DNA of 64,000 nucleotides from positions 434,001 through 498,000 of the forward strand of contig JAVHNS010000011.1 of assembly GCA_036872755.1 (NCBI GenBank), read 5' to 3'. Below, piece by piece: positions 46,216-57,250 of this stretch. The stretch comes from Orbilia blumenaviensis. Lineage: Eukaryota > Ascomycota > Orbiliomycetes > Orbiliales > Orbiliaceae. A program made the translations under genes and the position numbers. Below the pieces are notes generated by a model. It did no database searches. It worked only from the letters and a program-made list of their open reading frames with translations, and was not told the origin of the DNA. Positions within the stretch are counted from its first letter, which is position 1, and the number at the start of each line of letters is the position of its first letter.

Positions 46216-49200
46216 TACAGGCAGAGACAGAGAGCAGAAGGAATTCCTACAAGCAGCCATTAACTACACTCTATCAGTGTACATGTACGTATACCCGCGC
46301 AATTATTTTAGCTCCGGCAACAGTTATGCCGGCGTCAACCTGTAACAAAAGAGCAAAGCTTGCAAGTAATTAGCCACGTGCGGTACCACTATCATCCAGG
46401 TGATCTCCATCGGGGTTCATGATCAATTACTGCAAGTATAAGAGAGAGATTGATATTAGGACCAAGAGAAATAAATTGCCGAAAACATGGTCGAGAGAGT
46501 GTTGAAAGTGTGGGTCCGGGGTCGTGTTCCGACAGGTGGGGGCGTGCCAGATGTTGGAAAATCCGCGTTGGGTAGCGCCGCCACAGCTGGTTTGCATATA
46601 AACCTGCGGCTCACAAGCCTAGTGCTTGTTTCATCTTGCCCGCCAGTTTCGGGATGTCGGGAAGCAATGTCCTGTCAGACCACCCTTTCTCATAGGAAAC
46701 GTCAATATAAATCCCGGTAGATGGGATACTTGCATTTCTCTCTCTCATGCATCTTCGTAAGAGATTGGTGATATTAGTTATGGTCATGAATATTAAGGGA
46801 CCGGACCCAGCTACCAAGTTACAATTCTCTTGGAAGCGCCCCCCCTTCGAAAAATTGAATATCCGGCTGTTAGTTTTCCGTATTAATTAAAAATATGATA
46901 TTATCACACCGTATAGAACATGAGAGTGCGTATGCAAATGTGACGGTTGAATTGGGAGGCAGTCATGTCGTTGTCGGAGGAAAAGCTTGTTTTGTCACGA
47001 ACCAAGGTCTACGGTTATAGGCTATTTGCAAAATTCAGGTCATATCCCTTTCCTCCCTCGATATCTGCAAGGTCCCATCGTTTGCTATCCGATGTTTTGA
47101 CATTTACTTGGGGGGAGCTGGTCAACGGTTAGGCTATTATATCCTGGCGGACGCGACGATGTCGTACCTCTGTACCCCGGAATCCCTTTGGCCGAAGATA
47201 TCAAAAAAAAAAAGCCATATTCAGTAGGGGGGAAAACATTTTAAAGTTCTCAGAGATGAGACGAAATCTTACCGAGTTGTAGTAAGCTATAGAGAAATAC
47301 AGGTTTTAAAGGACGGCACAGAATCCGCTTGCAGTTGCTCGCTATTTCTATAATTGTTTAACATCATTTTTATTATTAAAAGCGCAGCTGGGCACATGTT
47401 CACTTAGCGCTCCGTGCGCGGAGTTTATGTCCGAAGAGGGATTAAGAAGAAGAAGAAGAAAAATTATATTTATAGCGTTCTGCATGGTAGCAGAAGTTTT
47501 TTCTACTTCCTTGATTTCTCGAGACCTCCCCTCTTTTTCTTAGTGCCGAATACCCAGATAATAGTAGCTGGATTGCGCAAGCCTCGATCTAAATCTCCTA
47601 GGGATATATTTCGAGCCACCACACTCGAGCTGTCGGCTAAGCATGAGTAAGTACTTACACAATCGGTTGGTTAACAATATGTATAATATCTGCATGCCAG
47701 GCGAATAACCCTAGCAGAGTCGGCTGCTTCCTTCCACATCGTTCAAGAAACATGTTCGTATAGGAAGCCAGAAGTAGCCACTTGACTAAATCACAGCAAA
47801 TGTTAGGCTTAAGCCTAGTCACCCGATAGATCAATGATATTATAGCCATGAGGGTGTGTATTTGGTAGCAACCATTGAGTTGTTTCAACATGCGTACTCG
47901 ATATGTAGCGGCCATCGGGTCCTGCTGACGTATAGCTTAATTGCCTGAAATAAACCTATGTAACCGCGCCCTGGTCATATATTATTGTATTTGGAAAGAG
48001 AGCCAAGTAGGTTGCTAGAGGTGGCCGCCTAACAGGCCCCCATAAACCATCTGGTATGGATAGGCTAGCTGAACCAGTCATAGATATTAAGCATTCAAGG
48101 ATGGAGAATCCGATAATGCAAAGTATCCTAGATACGATGAAGAGAAAGAGGACCACAAAAAAAAGACGAAAATCGTCTACGCACGGGTATACGGAAAGCG
48201 GGATCGAAGATGATCAGCTGCTACGTATATCTAGGATCAGGTAGCCTAGATATAATTTGAGTCGAGGGAGGTGTGCGTGCATTGTGCGAATGTATCATGG
48301 GTGGGAGATGCGAAATCAAGGAACCTACTAAGTTGCTTCACGTTACCTTAGCCGTGAAAGCACTTACTTCAAGTTCATTTCAGAAGAGAGACGAATGTGA
48401 ATATGAGAAATTCTCAGTCCGAACCCTGTCTATCTATGTAGTTTATTAAGCGATTGCAAAGCCACACCTTCAGAGAAAACGATAGAATGGGAAAGATTCC
48501 CGCGAATGGTTCTAATCTTGATCAATAAGCCCACGGCTGGCCCTCGCTTTCGGAAGAGAGCCAGTTCCTTGATGGATCAACTCTGGTAGTAAGGCCTGGG
48601 TCTGCCGGACAAAATACTCAACGAACAAGTAAATGATGTAACTTACGATATTTTCTCAGTCTCTTTCCAAGGAGGAGCTTTGAAGAAAACAGAGCAAAGG
48701 TAAATGTCAAGAAAATTAGTATTTGAGAGCTTGCACGAAAAAGACTGACCTCTCACGAAGACCAACCCGCCCACAACCCGTCATCCCTCTTGTTCATCGA
48801 AAATCTGGTTCTCTTAAAGAAGTTATGTAATTCACAAATATACCGAGAGCAAATACAACAGGACTTACTGTGAGTAACAGCGGCTTCTCGGCCTCGGTTC
48901 CCTAGCAAGGCTTGCTTGGCCAAACGAGGGTTAAGGTAACACTGTTTCGAAATCAAACGCTGGGAAAAACGCACATACAAAAGGGAAAGATAAAGCCAGG
49001 GGTCAAAATGAGAAATGATAAAGCAGATTAACGACATACTGAAGTGAAAACACCTTTTGCGCCTGTCCCGTAATTCTTTTGACCGAACTGATTCGAAAAT
49101 ACCCGTATAAGCATTTCTCTCTCTGCTTATGTAAAATCCTAATTCCGAGCCAAACCCTTTCCTAAAAATTAGAGCTTTGCCTATCACCGAAATTTGGATC

Positions 49201-49228
49201 TTGCATTGCTTAGTATTTGAACGAGAGC
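45531..49228. other. Long intergenic, AA9 promoter
   Basis: About 3.7 kb upstream of the AA9 gene. It contains a 36-nt T run at 46177-46212. A 68-codon minus frame at 46611-46817 (YIDVSYEKGWSDRTLLPDI) is protein-like and could be a gene fragment, but has no partner exons. Frames at 47414-48244 and 48753-49187 are not supported. Confidence 0.45.
46177..46212. repeat. 36-nt T homopolymer
   Basis: Longest homopolymer in the window. Length in the assembly may be unreliable. Confidence 0.85.
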
Positions 49229-51047
49229 TTAGCTGCTTGTCATCTCCGTGTCTCCCTTTTCCGTCCCAGACGGTAGGATTTTAACACCGAATGCTGCGTA
49301 TTTCCCAAGCGCTGCCCGTTTTTCTTCCTATAGGGACGCATCATCGTAAGTAAATTGACTTCGAGAGAACCCTTGAAAAATGCGATTCCATATGTGCAAC
49401 TTACCGGGCTATATTCATTATCCGAATACACCATCTTTGTATCCTTGTCCCTCCTCCTGCCAGTATCCTCTTTCTCAGCCACCTTAGGAACTTCCTTTTC
49501 GTCTTTCTTCTTTACTTCCTTCGACTCAGGCAGACTATCTACTTTAGCCTCACCCTTAGGGACCACAGCCTGAGGAATGGGGTTTCCTGTCCAATCTTTC
49601 CCGCCACTGAGAATAACCTGGCCATCGCCGTTAATGATTACTTCACCATTGCCGATATTCGGCTGTTGGCTAACTGGTGGGGGTGGGAATGGCTTTGGAG
49701 GAGCAGCTTGATAAGCATTCGGCATAGGGGGCGGGAAGAATTGATTCGAGGGAGGTGAAACGTTTGTGTTACGGTTTTGTGGAGCCGCTGGACCACCCGG
49801 ATAAGATGGCTGGGGGTTGGGGGGAGGTTGGTGATAGGTACTTCCAGGAGCAGCAGGAGGTGTAGAAAACTTTGGCCGCGGAGGAAGACCTGGAATATTA
49901 GGTCTAGCTGGAAGGCCTGGGATGTTCTGGGGAGGTGCAATCGTAGTAGGCAACGACTGTGGTGCAGATGGTAGTGGCTGATGGAATGGAGGTTGATTCT
50001 GAGCAGGAGGTGCGTGATAAGCGGGCTGAGCAGGAGGGTATGCCTGGGGTGGCTGCGCTGGCGGGTATCCACCGTACGGTGGTTGGGTCTGTGCTGGCGG
50101 AGGTTGATATCCTCCGTAAGGCGGTTGTGCCTGTGGTTGTGGAGGAAACACAGGATACGCTTGCCCAGGCGGTTGACTAAACCCTTGTTGCCCGGGTGGG
50201 TAAAACGGTGGTGGTTGGTTTGGCTGCGCATACGGGGCCTGAGGGGTTGGAAACTGCGGCGCCGGTGGCATGCCATACTGTTGCGGTGGCTGCTGAAAAG
50301 GCTGTGGAGTCGCCGACGGCGGTGCAGCATACGCATTTGGGGGAAACCCAGGGCTCATGACCGATGGAGGTTGAGCAGGGCTAGCATTCCCGCCAGTATC
50401 GTGGGTGCTCATCGGACTCTGACTACCGGTCGTCGGAGGTGCTCCACCTGTAGCCTGAGCCGCCTTATGCGCCGCTAGTCTCTTCATAATCTCTTCTGGG
50501 TCTACGGAATCAACCTTAATCTTCTTCTTCGCACTTCCCTCCTGGCCGAGTGGAGGCAAGCCCTGGGCAGCGCGGCGCTCGGTTTCCTTTTGATGTATCT
50601 GTGCCAAAACTCGAGTCTGGTGCGCCTGTAAGATATCCTCAGGGATTCCTTCCATACCAAAGATCTCAATATCAGTGGACTCACGTCCTGGGATAGCGTT
50701 TTTCACTTCCTTGAGCGTCTCCTTGTGGACTTGGGTCATGTGCACGGCAAGACCTATCGTTCAAACAGCGTCGGTGATTAGCCATGGAGGACTCGAAGGT
50801 GACGAGAGAATATAAGGAAGAAAAAAAAAAGAAGAAGAAGAGGCCGCCATTCGGCCAAGAAAAGATGTGACTTACCTCCAGCCGTATTCAAAGGCTTCCT
50901 ACATCTTTCGCATTTGAAATGCTTGGCCTTCTGATGAGAGTGTAAGATTTTGACATCATCGAAGTCTCGTTCGCAATAGTAGCACCAAGGACGCGCAAGT
51001 TGCTCCTGCGCGTCATCTTTATGGGATCGCTTCTTTCGGGAGACCAT
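49229..51047 (-). CDS. BuGZ/ZNF207-like C2H2 zinc-finger protein, 539 aa
   Basis: Three exons: 51047-50876, 50753-49405 and 49327-49229, with donors GTAAGT and acceptors GATAG and TATAG. Residues 1-80 hold two C2H2-type zinc fingers: [11 protein letters not shown] followed by HSHQKAKH, then [19 protein letters not shown] followed by the His of QVHKE. The segment [14 protein letters not shown] and the Lys-rich AKKKIKVDS are typical of BuGZ/ZNF207, a spindle and kinetochore or splicing-linked protein in animals. The middle ~300 residues are very rich in Pro, Gln and Tyr and probably disordered. The C-terminus ends [18 protein letters not shown] then [16 protein letters not shown]. In fungi the role is less well known; nuclear location is likely. 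Confidence 0.85.
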
Positions 51048-52604
51048 CTTGAAAGTTTGTTTTTCTATTCTTCTAATCAATACCAAGAGTGTATACAAGC
51101 AAGGGAGGACCGTAGTATTCGGCAGCGGTTGTACTTCGTCGTCGTTGTTGGCGATGGCTGTGGGAGGTAAGATCGAGGGAGGGCGAGGTGGTGTGGATAT
51201 TAAGATCAGGACAAGAGATGGAAGGGGGCAAGCCCAAATCTTAATTAATAATTTGTGTGGCCGCCACAAACGCAGGCGAGTAGCCGAGGCTTAGCCTGAG
51301 GCTTAGCTTTGTCAAGTTTTCATCCTGCCGAAATTTCCTCGCCTTCTGTTCTCTCTCCAAAACACCTCACAACCACCATCATGCATCATCACCATCGATA
51401 TCAATAATACCCGCCTATGGCTCTGCTACCATGACTTCACGCACTTTATGATTTCAGCGACATCCGATGACGATACGGTACTCTCAAGACAACTTTCAAT
51501 GAATGCTCCTGCCTTTATGTATATGTATGTATGTATTTGTAAACCAAAACCAATGGAATGGGGTGACATCGCCCATCGATCTCAACCGACTTTATATACA
51601 TCCTCATCGTCACAGTCATCGTACATATATTGTACCCAGTTATACGTACAAGGCGTGAAACCCACAGCATAGTCCCACCCATCCGTCTCCTCCCTCATGG
51701 GAACTTCCACAGACTTACAACCACTCTCATCTTTGCGTCTTGCAAACGAGAATCCGGTTAGGATGGAACCACCATGGGCCTTTGGAGCAATCCCTTTCTT
51801 CGGACTGGGGTTTTCTCTTTTTTTTTCAAGTATACTAATAATATACAAATACTATGCGATATCAATCTTTTACCTTTTTTTAGAACCTTCATAGTACACT
51901 TCTGCATGTTGTTAAACATCTACCCCGTTCCTTGGTCTTTTTTTAGAAAAAAAAAAGGATCGAGGGTACACGGGATTAGTGTCTCCTTGCGTTCTACATC
52001 TCTTCATTATACTAGTACTATAGCATCGATGCCTATTTAATCAAGTAATTAAGTTATTATCAGCAATCACAAGTGATATTAGTCAGCTAATAATTCAATC
52101 GATAAATGATCTTCATTTCTTCCTCGAAGCTCACGAGTACACTTGAGGGGAGAGTATAAATAATAATGATAGTAATAGGATGAGCAGAAATAGAAGAGAG
52201 AAAGAGAAGGTGAAATGAATATGAGAAACCCCCAGCCAGTATCAAATCAAACGCCCATGACTTCATAAGGTCTTCCTTCTATAAAAATGACCGCTCAATG
52301 TTCTTTTCCTTGCTTGAGAAATACTAATGACCGATAGTGTATGCACGTATACTCTCTGAGAAACGACCGCCTCCAAACCACCCACTCACGCCTGATACTC
52401 AAACAGGTAGTAATGATAATGTGAAAACAAAACCCTCGCCATTAAAAAGGTGCCTATCATAAAGGCAAAAAAAAAAAAAAAAAAAAAAAAAGGTTATCCA
52501 TGCTCACCCGCACAAGTATGGACGAAAAGGACGTCCCTAGCTGGCTTCAACAACTTTCACTTCACTAGGTACCGAATCACTGCCCGTCTCGGAAGACGCG
52601 CATG
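51048..52604. other. Intergenic, BuGZ promoter and DSP 3' flank
   Basis: Upstream of the BuGZ-like gene and downstream of the hydrolase-phosphatase gene. CT-rich sequence near 51040-51400 suits a promoter and leader. A 25-nt A run lies at 52467-52491. No further gene recognised. Confidence 0.45.
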
Positions 52605-54782
52605 CTAAAACGTCGGCGCTCGTCGTATACCTGTCGACCCACTGTCATATCTCACGAATAACTCATCAATAAAATGTGCATGCCTGATACCCGGGTATCT
52701 CGCCTCCTTGAATGCATCGATTGCTGCCTGCACCGGGTATCCCAACTTCTCAATCAAATAAGAGCAAATGAACAGTCCAGTACGGTTAAAGCCATAATGG
52801 CAGTGGACGGCTATTAGACCCGTCGTGGGATTTGGTGGGAGAGGATGCTGCTCAAGTATCGAGTCTATCAGCGAAATAAAAAGAGACACTTGGTCTAGCG
52901 TTGGAGGTAGTTTGGACTTCGTGGAATCTATGGAGAGGCTGTTAGCTTCTTGGGTGCTGTACATATCGACCTCCAGGTCCCGACATCACGACAAAAGGGC
53001 CATTTACATTTGTGGTATGTGATGTGAGATCCATCAAAGGAGGATGGAATATATGGTGGATCCTCAAAAGAGATGTCAACAATATGCGACACGTCCGGAT
53101 TCGCCTCGATAAATGCCTGTGGGTTATGAATCGGGTCGTTTTGTCGTAGTGTCTATCCTTCAATTAGCGGAGTACCATCACCTTATGCGGGATATCTCCG
53201 GTTTATATAATTACCTTCATGGCCTTGAACATAGTCGTCCCAATCCTCCCACTAACACTACTAGTCATCATCCACTTCTTTTCATTCTTCAAAATCCACT
53301 TGCCCTCCTTCAACATCTCCAACTGCCATGCCATCGACAATTGCTCGCTCACAAATCTCGTGAAAAATTCAGCTACAACGTGGCAGACATGATGGTATTT
53401 TTCGTACAGCACTCCATGGCCTGCATCCGGTAAGTCTACTTGCTTAAATCTACTTTTTCGCTCTTGGTTTAGTGACGAAAAGTATCCAGCTATGGTGTCC
53501 GCGTTCGCTGGAGGTGTTGCATGATCATGCTGCGCGGTAACTAACAATATCGGGCACTGTATATTCCTCCACGCCTCCGGGTCCGGCGTTATGAATCCTT
53601 TCAGCACCCTCAGAGCTGTCGGCGTCCTCGATCGCTCGTTAATCAACAACTGGTACTCTCGTATTGTTTTTGGAGATGATGGTGACACAAAACGTTTTAC
53701 ACTCGGCGAGTCTACTCCACCCCTCCGGTCTAGGAATCTATAAGTATCGAATACGATCCGAGGCAGTGTCGTGATCAAATCTCTCTGCTTTTTTTCCTTG
53801 TCGGACAGCTCGGCCTTCGGACAGATCCCCACAAACCCGGCACATCGCTCTGAAATCTCGGGGTTACCGGCGCCGAGAAGCGTAGCAAGAATAGAACATC
53901 CCATAGAGTGGCCGACGACGATGAACTGCTGTTCAGGGTCCAAGTACCTTTCAATGATCACGCCGACCAGCTCGGCGAAGGCGGCTGTAGAGTACGCCTC
54001 CCAATTGTTCGGCAGCATCTCAGACCCACCACAGCCAGGAAGGTCGATTGCCAGTACATGCGAAACATTGATGAAGTACTCGAGTAAATACTGAAACTGT
54101 CCGATCTGTCCGCCAAGGCCATGCAGGAACACGATGAGCGGCAGATTAGGTGGTAGCTTAGCGGCTTTACGGTGCAGATGGTTGTATATCCGAACTGACG
54201 GATAGATGTATTTGCTAGTTTTAAAAGATTCGTTATGGGTGTTGTCGATGATGTGTGGAGTATCGACCGTCTTTGATGCTAGCGAGAGTTAGTTAGCGCA
54301 TTCGCTCGACTTCGTATGAAACCCTAGTTTGCTAATATAATAATTCAAGACAAATTTCTAGGGTTCCACGAAATGGCATATATACTTATTATGCGGCCAT
54401 CATGCTTTTGGTCGTCCCGTGCTTTCCTACTGGTAGCCCACCGTATTACGGGCCCAATACCGCACAGAGCAGCAAGGGTCATGATGATGATTCGTCGATG
54501 TCCGATCCAAATATAATTGGTGTCCAGGTGTGTGATGGTTGCTAGTCTGGAAACAAACGACGATACCTGGTCTCTTATGACGACACCAACAGAAACAGGC
54601 CCATTCAAATTCGAAGCAGCGGTGGTTGTGGGTAATGCGAACACCGCGAAGAGAATAAAGACAAGGAATGGAGGGCAGGAAGCGGAGAAAAGATTGGAAT
54701 GGGTGAGAAAGAGAGGAGAAGGGGAGGAAGAGGAGGAGGAAGGGTGAAAGGAAGGGACATTCCGAAAGGAGTTGGGAAGCAT
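52605..54782 (-). CDS. Alpha/beta-hydrolase fused to dual-specificity phosphatase, 642 aa
   Basis: Four exons: 54782-54386, 54278-53215, 53152-53008 and 52927-52605; donors GTATAT, GTAATT and GTAAAT, acceptors GCTAG, GATAG and CATAG; total 643 codons with stop. Residues ~30-115 contain two hydrophobic segments (FLVFILFAVFALPTTTAAS and IIIMTLAALCGIGPVIRWA), likely membrane anchors. The hydrolase domain runs ~180-500, with oxyanion HGLGG, nucleophile GHSMG (Ser ~255) and a His near DAGHGVLYEKYH. The phosphatase follows: IHNPQAFIEANPDVSHIVDIS, then the signature HCHYGFNRTG (Cys ~575, Arg ~581). No stop or intergenic gap separates the parts, and the joins restore conserved phosphatase sequence. 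It probably links lipid or ester hydrolysis with dephosphorylation at a membrane; substrates unknown. Confidence 0.8.
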
Positions 54783-57250
54783 CGCTGGGGAATATTATAT
54801 AAAATCGTAATATAAAACGGGCGTATAGTTTATGACCTGGCTGATCGCCCGCTCTATTCGAACAATAACCTGCAGGTAAAATGTAAGTACCTAACCACCT
54901 ACTTGGGTACCTAACCCTCTAACCCCCTAGGTAGCTACTTAAGTACCTCCTTGAGTACTTAGGTAGGCAGTAGGCAAGTAGTACTGCCGTAAAATAACTT
55001 CGATCCCTTTCCTGTGGTGGTGGAATCATCCGGCCATGCAGCCAGTTACACCAGCCACATCGTTGCACGTACGTACGTGCTGCTCTGTGCTTGGGTGGAG
55101 AAGATGGAAGGCTGGGAGTACTGGGAGTACTGGGACTTCTAGGTGTGTGGGCTCACATTTGGTTTCGTCGTCAAAATTCCGAGCCGCACGTAATTATCAT
55201 TATCTGGCAGTGGAGGTTGTATGGAATGCTAGTGGAAGCAAGAGTAGCTAAGAGATGAGGAGGAAGAGGAAAAAGAAACTTGGGCGGGCCGATTTAGAGC
55301 TGTTGGTTAAATTTGGCCGACAAACGCTGCGCTGCAAAACCCAGCCGGCCCAGATTGATTGATCAGATTGATATCGTGCCCCAGCAAACAGCCGCCATTC
55401 GACCAAAAAAAACTCCGTGGCGGTCGGGTTGGAGTTTTCGATCTTTTCTTAAGCTTCACTTCTTCCCTTCTTCCTTTCTAGCTTTCTCTCTCGGGCAATC
55501 CGTTTGACAAAGAATTCACTCGATCAATTGCCTAAGTATACGTATCGGATTGTGATTAGCAGAGGCAGCCCTTCGTTCGACCGATAGTGACGTCCATCCA
55601 GATCTGAATTCAATTCAACAGCCGGGCCCATGGTTATTGTATCTCAGGAGCGACGCAAGGCGACTTGACTGGGGTTTTGTTGGGCATCGGGTCCACCCAT
55701 TAACCAAAATAAAATAAATACTATCGCGGTCAATGGGTACATCGCTTTCAGTCGGCAATGTGATACGATTCCTCGTCGTTAGGTATTTGCGTAGCCGGGT
55801 CATATCATATGTATACAACCGGGCGGCCGTTCAAGCCCGGGCTTCGAAGTAAAAAATAGAGGACAAAGCGGTATCCTCCTCCAAGACCGTGCCGGGACAA
55901 GCCTGTAACGAAACCGGCTGACTGCACTGACATGATCCTCTTTTGCCTTTTGTATCCACGTAAGACCCGTTCCGTCGAGGTATGTTTTCGTTCGGCGTGT
56001 CAGGTTTGAAGCCTCGGCCACGTGCCCCGCTAGGATTATCAATATACCCCGGACTAGGGCTGTTGGTTTCGTAGTATCTTCGCCTCGTTCGAAAGGCCCA
56101 GGCGATCGCACAAGATGGCCAGGAAATGAGGAAAGACCTCTTAAGGAAGCGTTTGATAGTCGAGCTGGGGTGATGGTGAATGAACGGCTTTTGCCAGAAT
56201 AGAAGGAGGTTGAGTCGACCGTTAGACAGCATTTTGGTTGAGTCGGTATGGATCAAATACATAGATCCCGGCCCGAATGGCTAGAGCTAGCCATTATATA
56301 AGTAATTAGCTCCCTTCGAGCCCCCAGTAGCCTGACGGTGGCGGTAATGTATGTACGGCGGATCTGGGGTAGTCCGGATATCTCTTCTGGAAGGCCGCTT
56401 TATTAAATTAATAAGCTTCATCTCTACCGTTTTCGTCCACCACCATATATATATCTAAACGCTGGTTCTATCTACCCATCGATGTTGTCGTGAATAGAAT
56501 TTGCTTCGAAGCAATTGCTCGATCGCATTGATTCGGCTTTTCTGCTGAATCAAAATCTCGAACCGGACTAGTCGTCACGAGCCACAGTCCGATTGAACCC
56601 TCGTCACGAATCCTACCCGGCCTTTGCAACAGCTCCCCGCACTGCCGCATTCGAGATTCCCCAGGCCGGCGGGGCCAATGAGAATAGCCGTATTAATATA
56701 CCCATGCCATGTTGTGTTCGTAGGCATGTACCACCCCTCCACGGGCCACGAGCATTCATTCGATAAGGTTACGGACAGCCGCCAATTCGAGACGAGGCCG
56801 GACTGGATGTAAAAAACGAGGGGCACCTGAGCTGAGGCCGGAGAATGAGCAGGATAACTGATAAGTCGACGTAAGCTAGCCTTTTGAGTAGCTGAAGCTG
56901 CAGAGCCAGCCGGGAAAATAGCAGGTTAAATTGCTCTTGTACCATGTCTCTGTGACCATTAGTGCCGTCTACAAGTGCGATCTGGGGGTTAATTTACGTT
57001 AATTGGTTGGTCGGTTTGAAGTCGTTCATTCTCTTCCATCAAATCATGACCCGGCCGCCGGATTGAATTGTTATTTCTTAAGCTTCTAAGCTGCTAAACT
57101 GGCCGATTGATCTCTCCGCCTTCAAGTCAACGCCCCCTCAGCCTCTCTGCGCACGCGACATTGCTTTCTGTACTTTTCATTTCTTCATTAGAAGTATCCA
57201 TTGCACCCGAACTACCCCACAATTGAATCCCATATAATCGACCCAAAAAA
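54783..57250. other. Intergenic with TACCTA-type cluster and one weak frame
   Basis: About 2.5 kb. 54890-54980 is dense in TACCTAACC / AGGTAGGCAG-like motifs in both orientations. A tandem GGAGTACTG (three units) lies near 55115-55132. A minus frame at 55831-56262 (MLSNGRLNLLLFWQKPFIHH from an ATG at 56232) has a TATATAA-like sequence about 30 nt upstream, but no domain; I keep it below the calling threshold. Confidence 0.4.

Noticed and set aside
49638..50478. Long frames overlapping the BuGZ-like gene (232 codons on minus in another frame, 165 codons on plus)
   Set aside because: Shadows of a Pro/Gln-rich low-complexity coding region; products are Arg/His- or Trp/Arg-rich without domains.
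52560..52604. Extra terminal intron and exon for the phosphatase domain
   Set aside because: The only candidate intron would be about 26 nt, too short. The uninterrupted frame gives a sensible end (RRAPTF).
55831..56262. 143-codon minus frame with a TATA-like sequence upstream
   Set aside because: No domain, and Cys/Arg-rich composition in the second half suggests read-through. Kept as a mention only.
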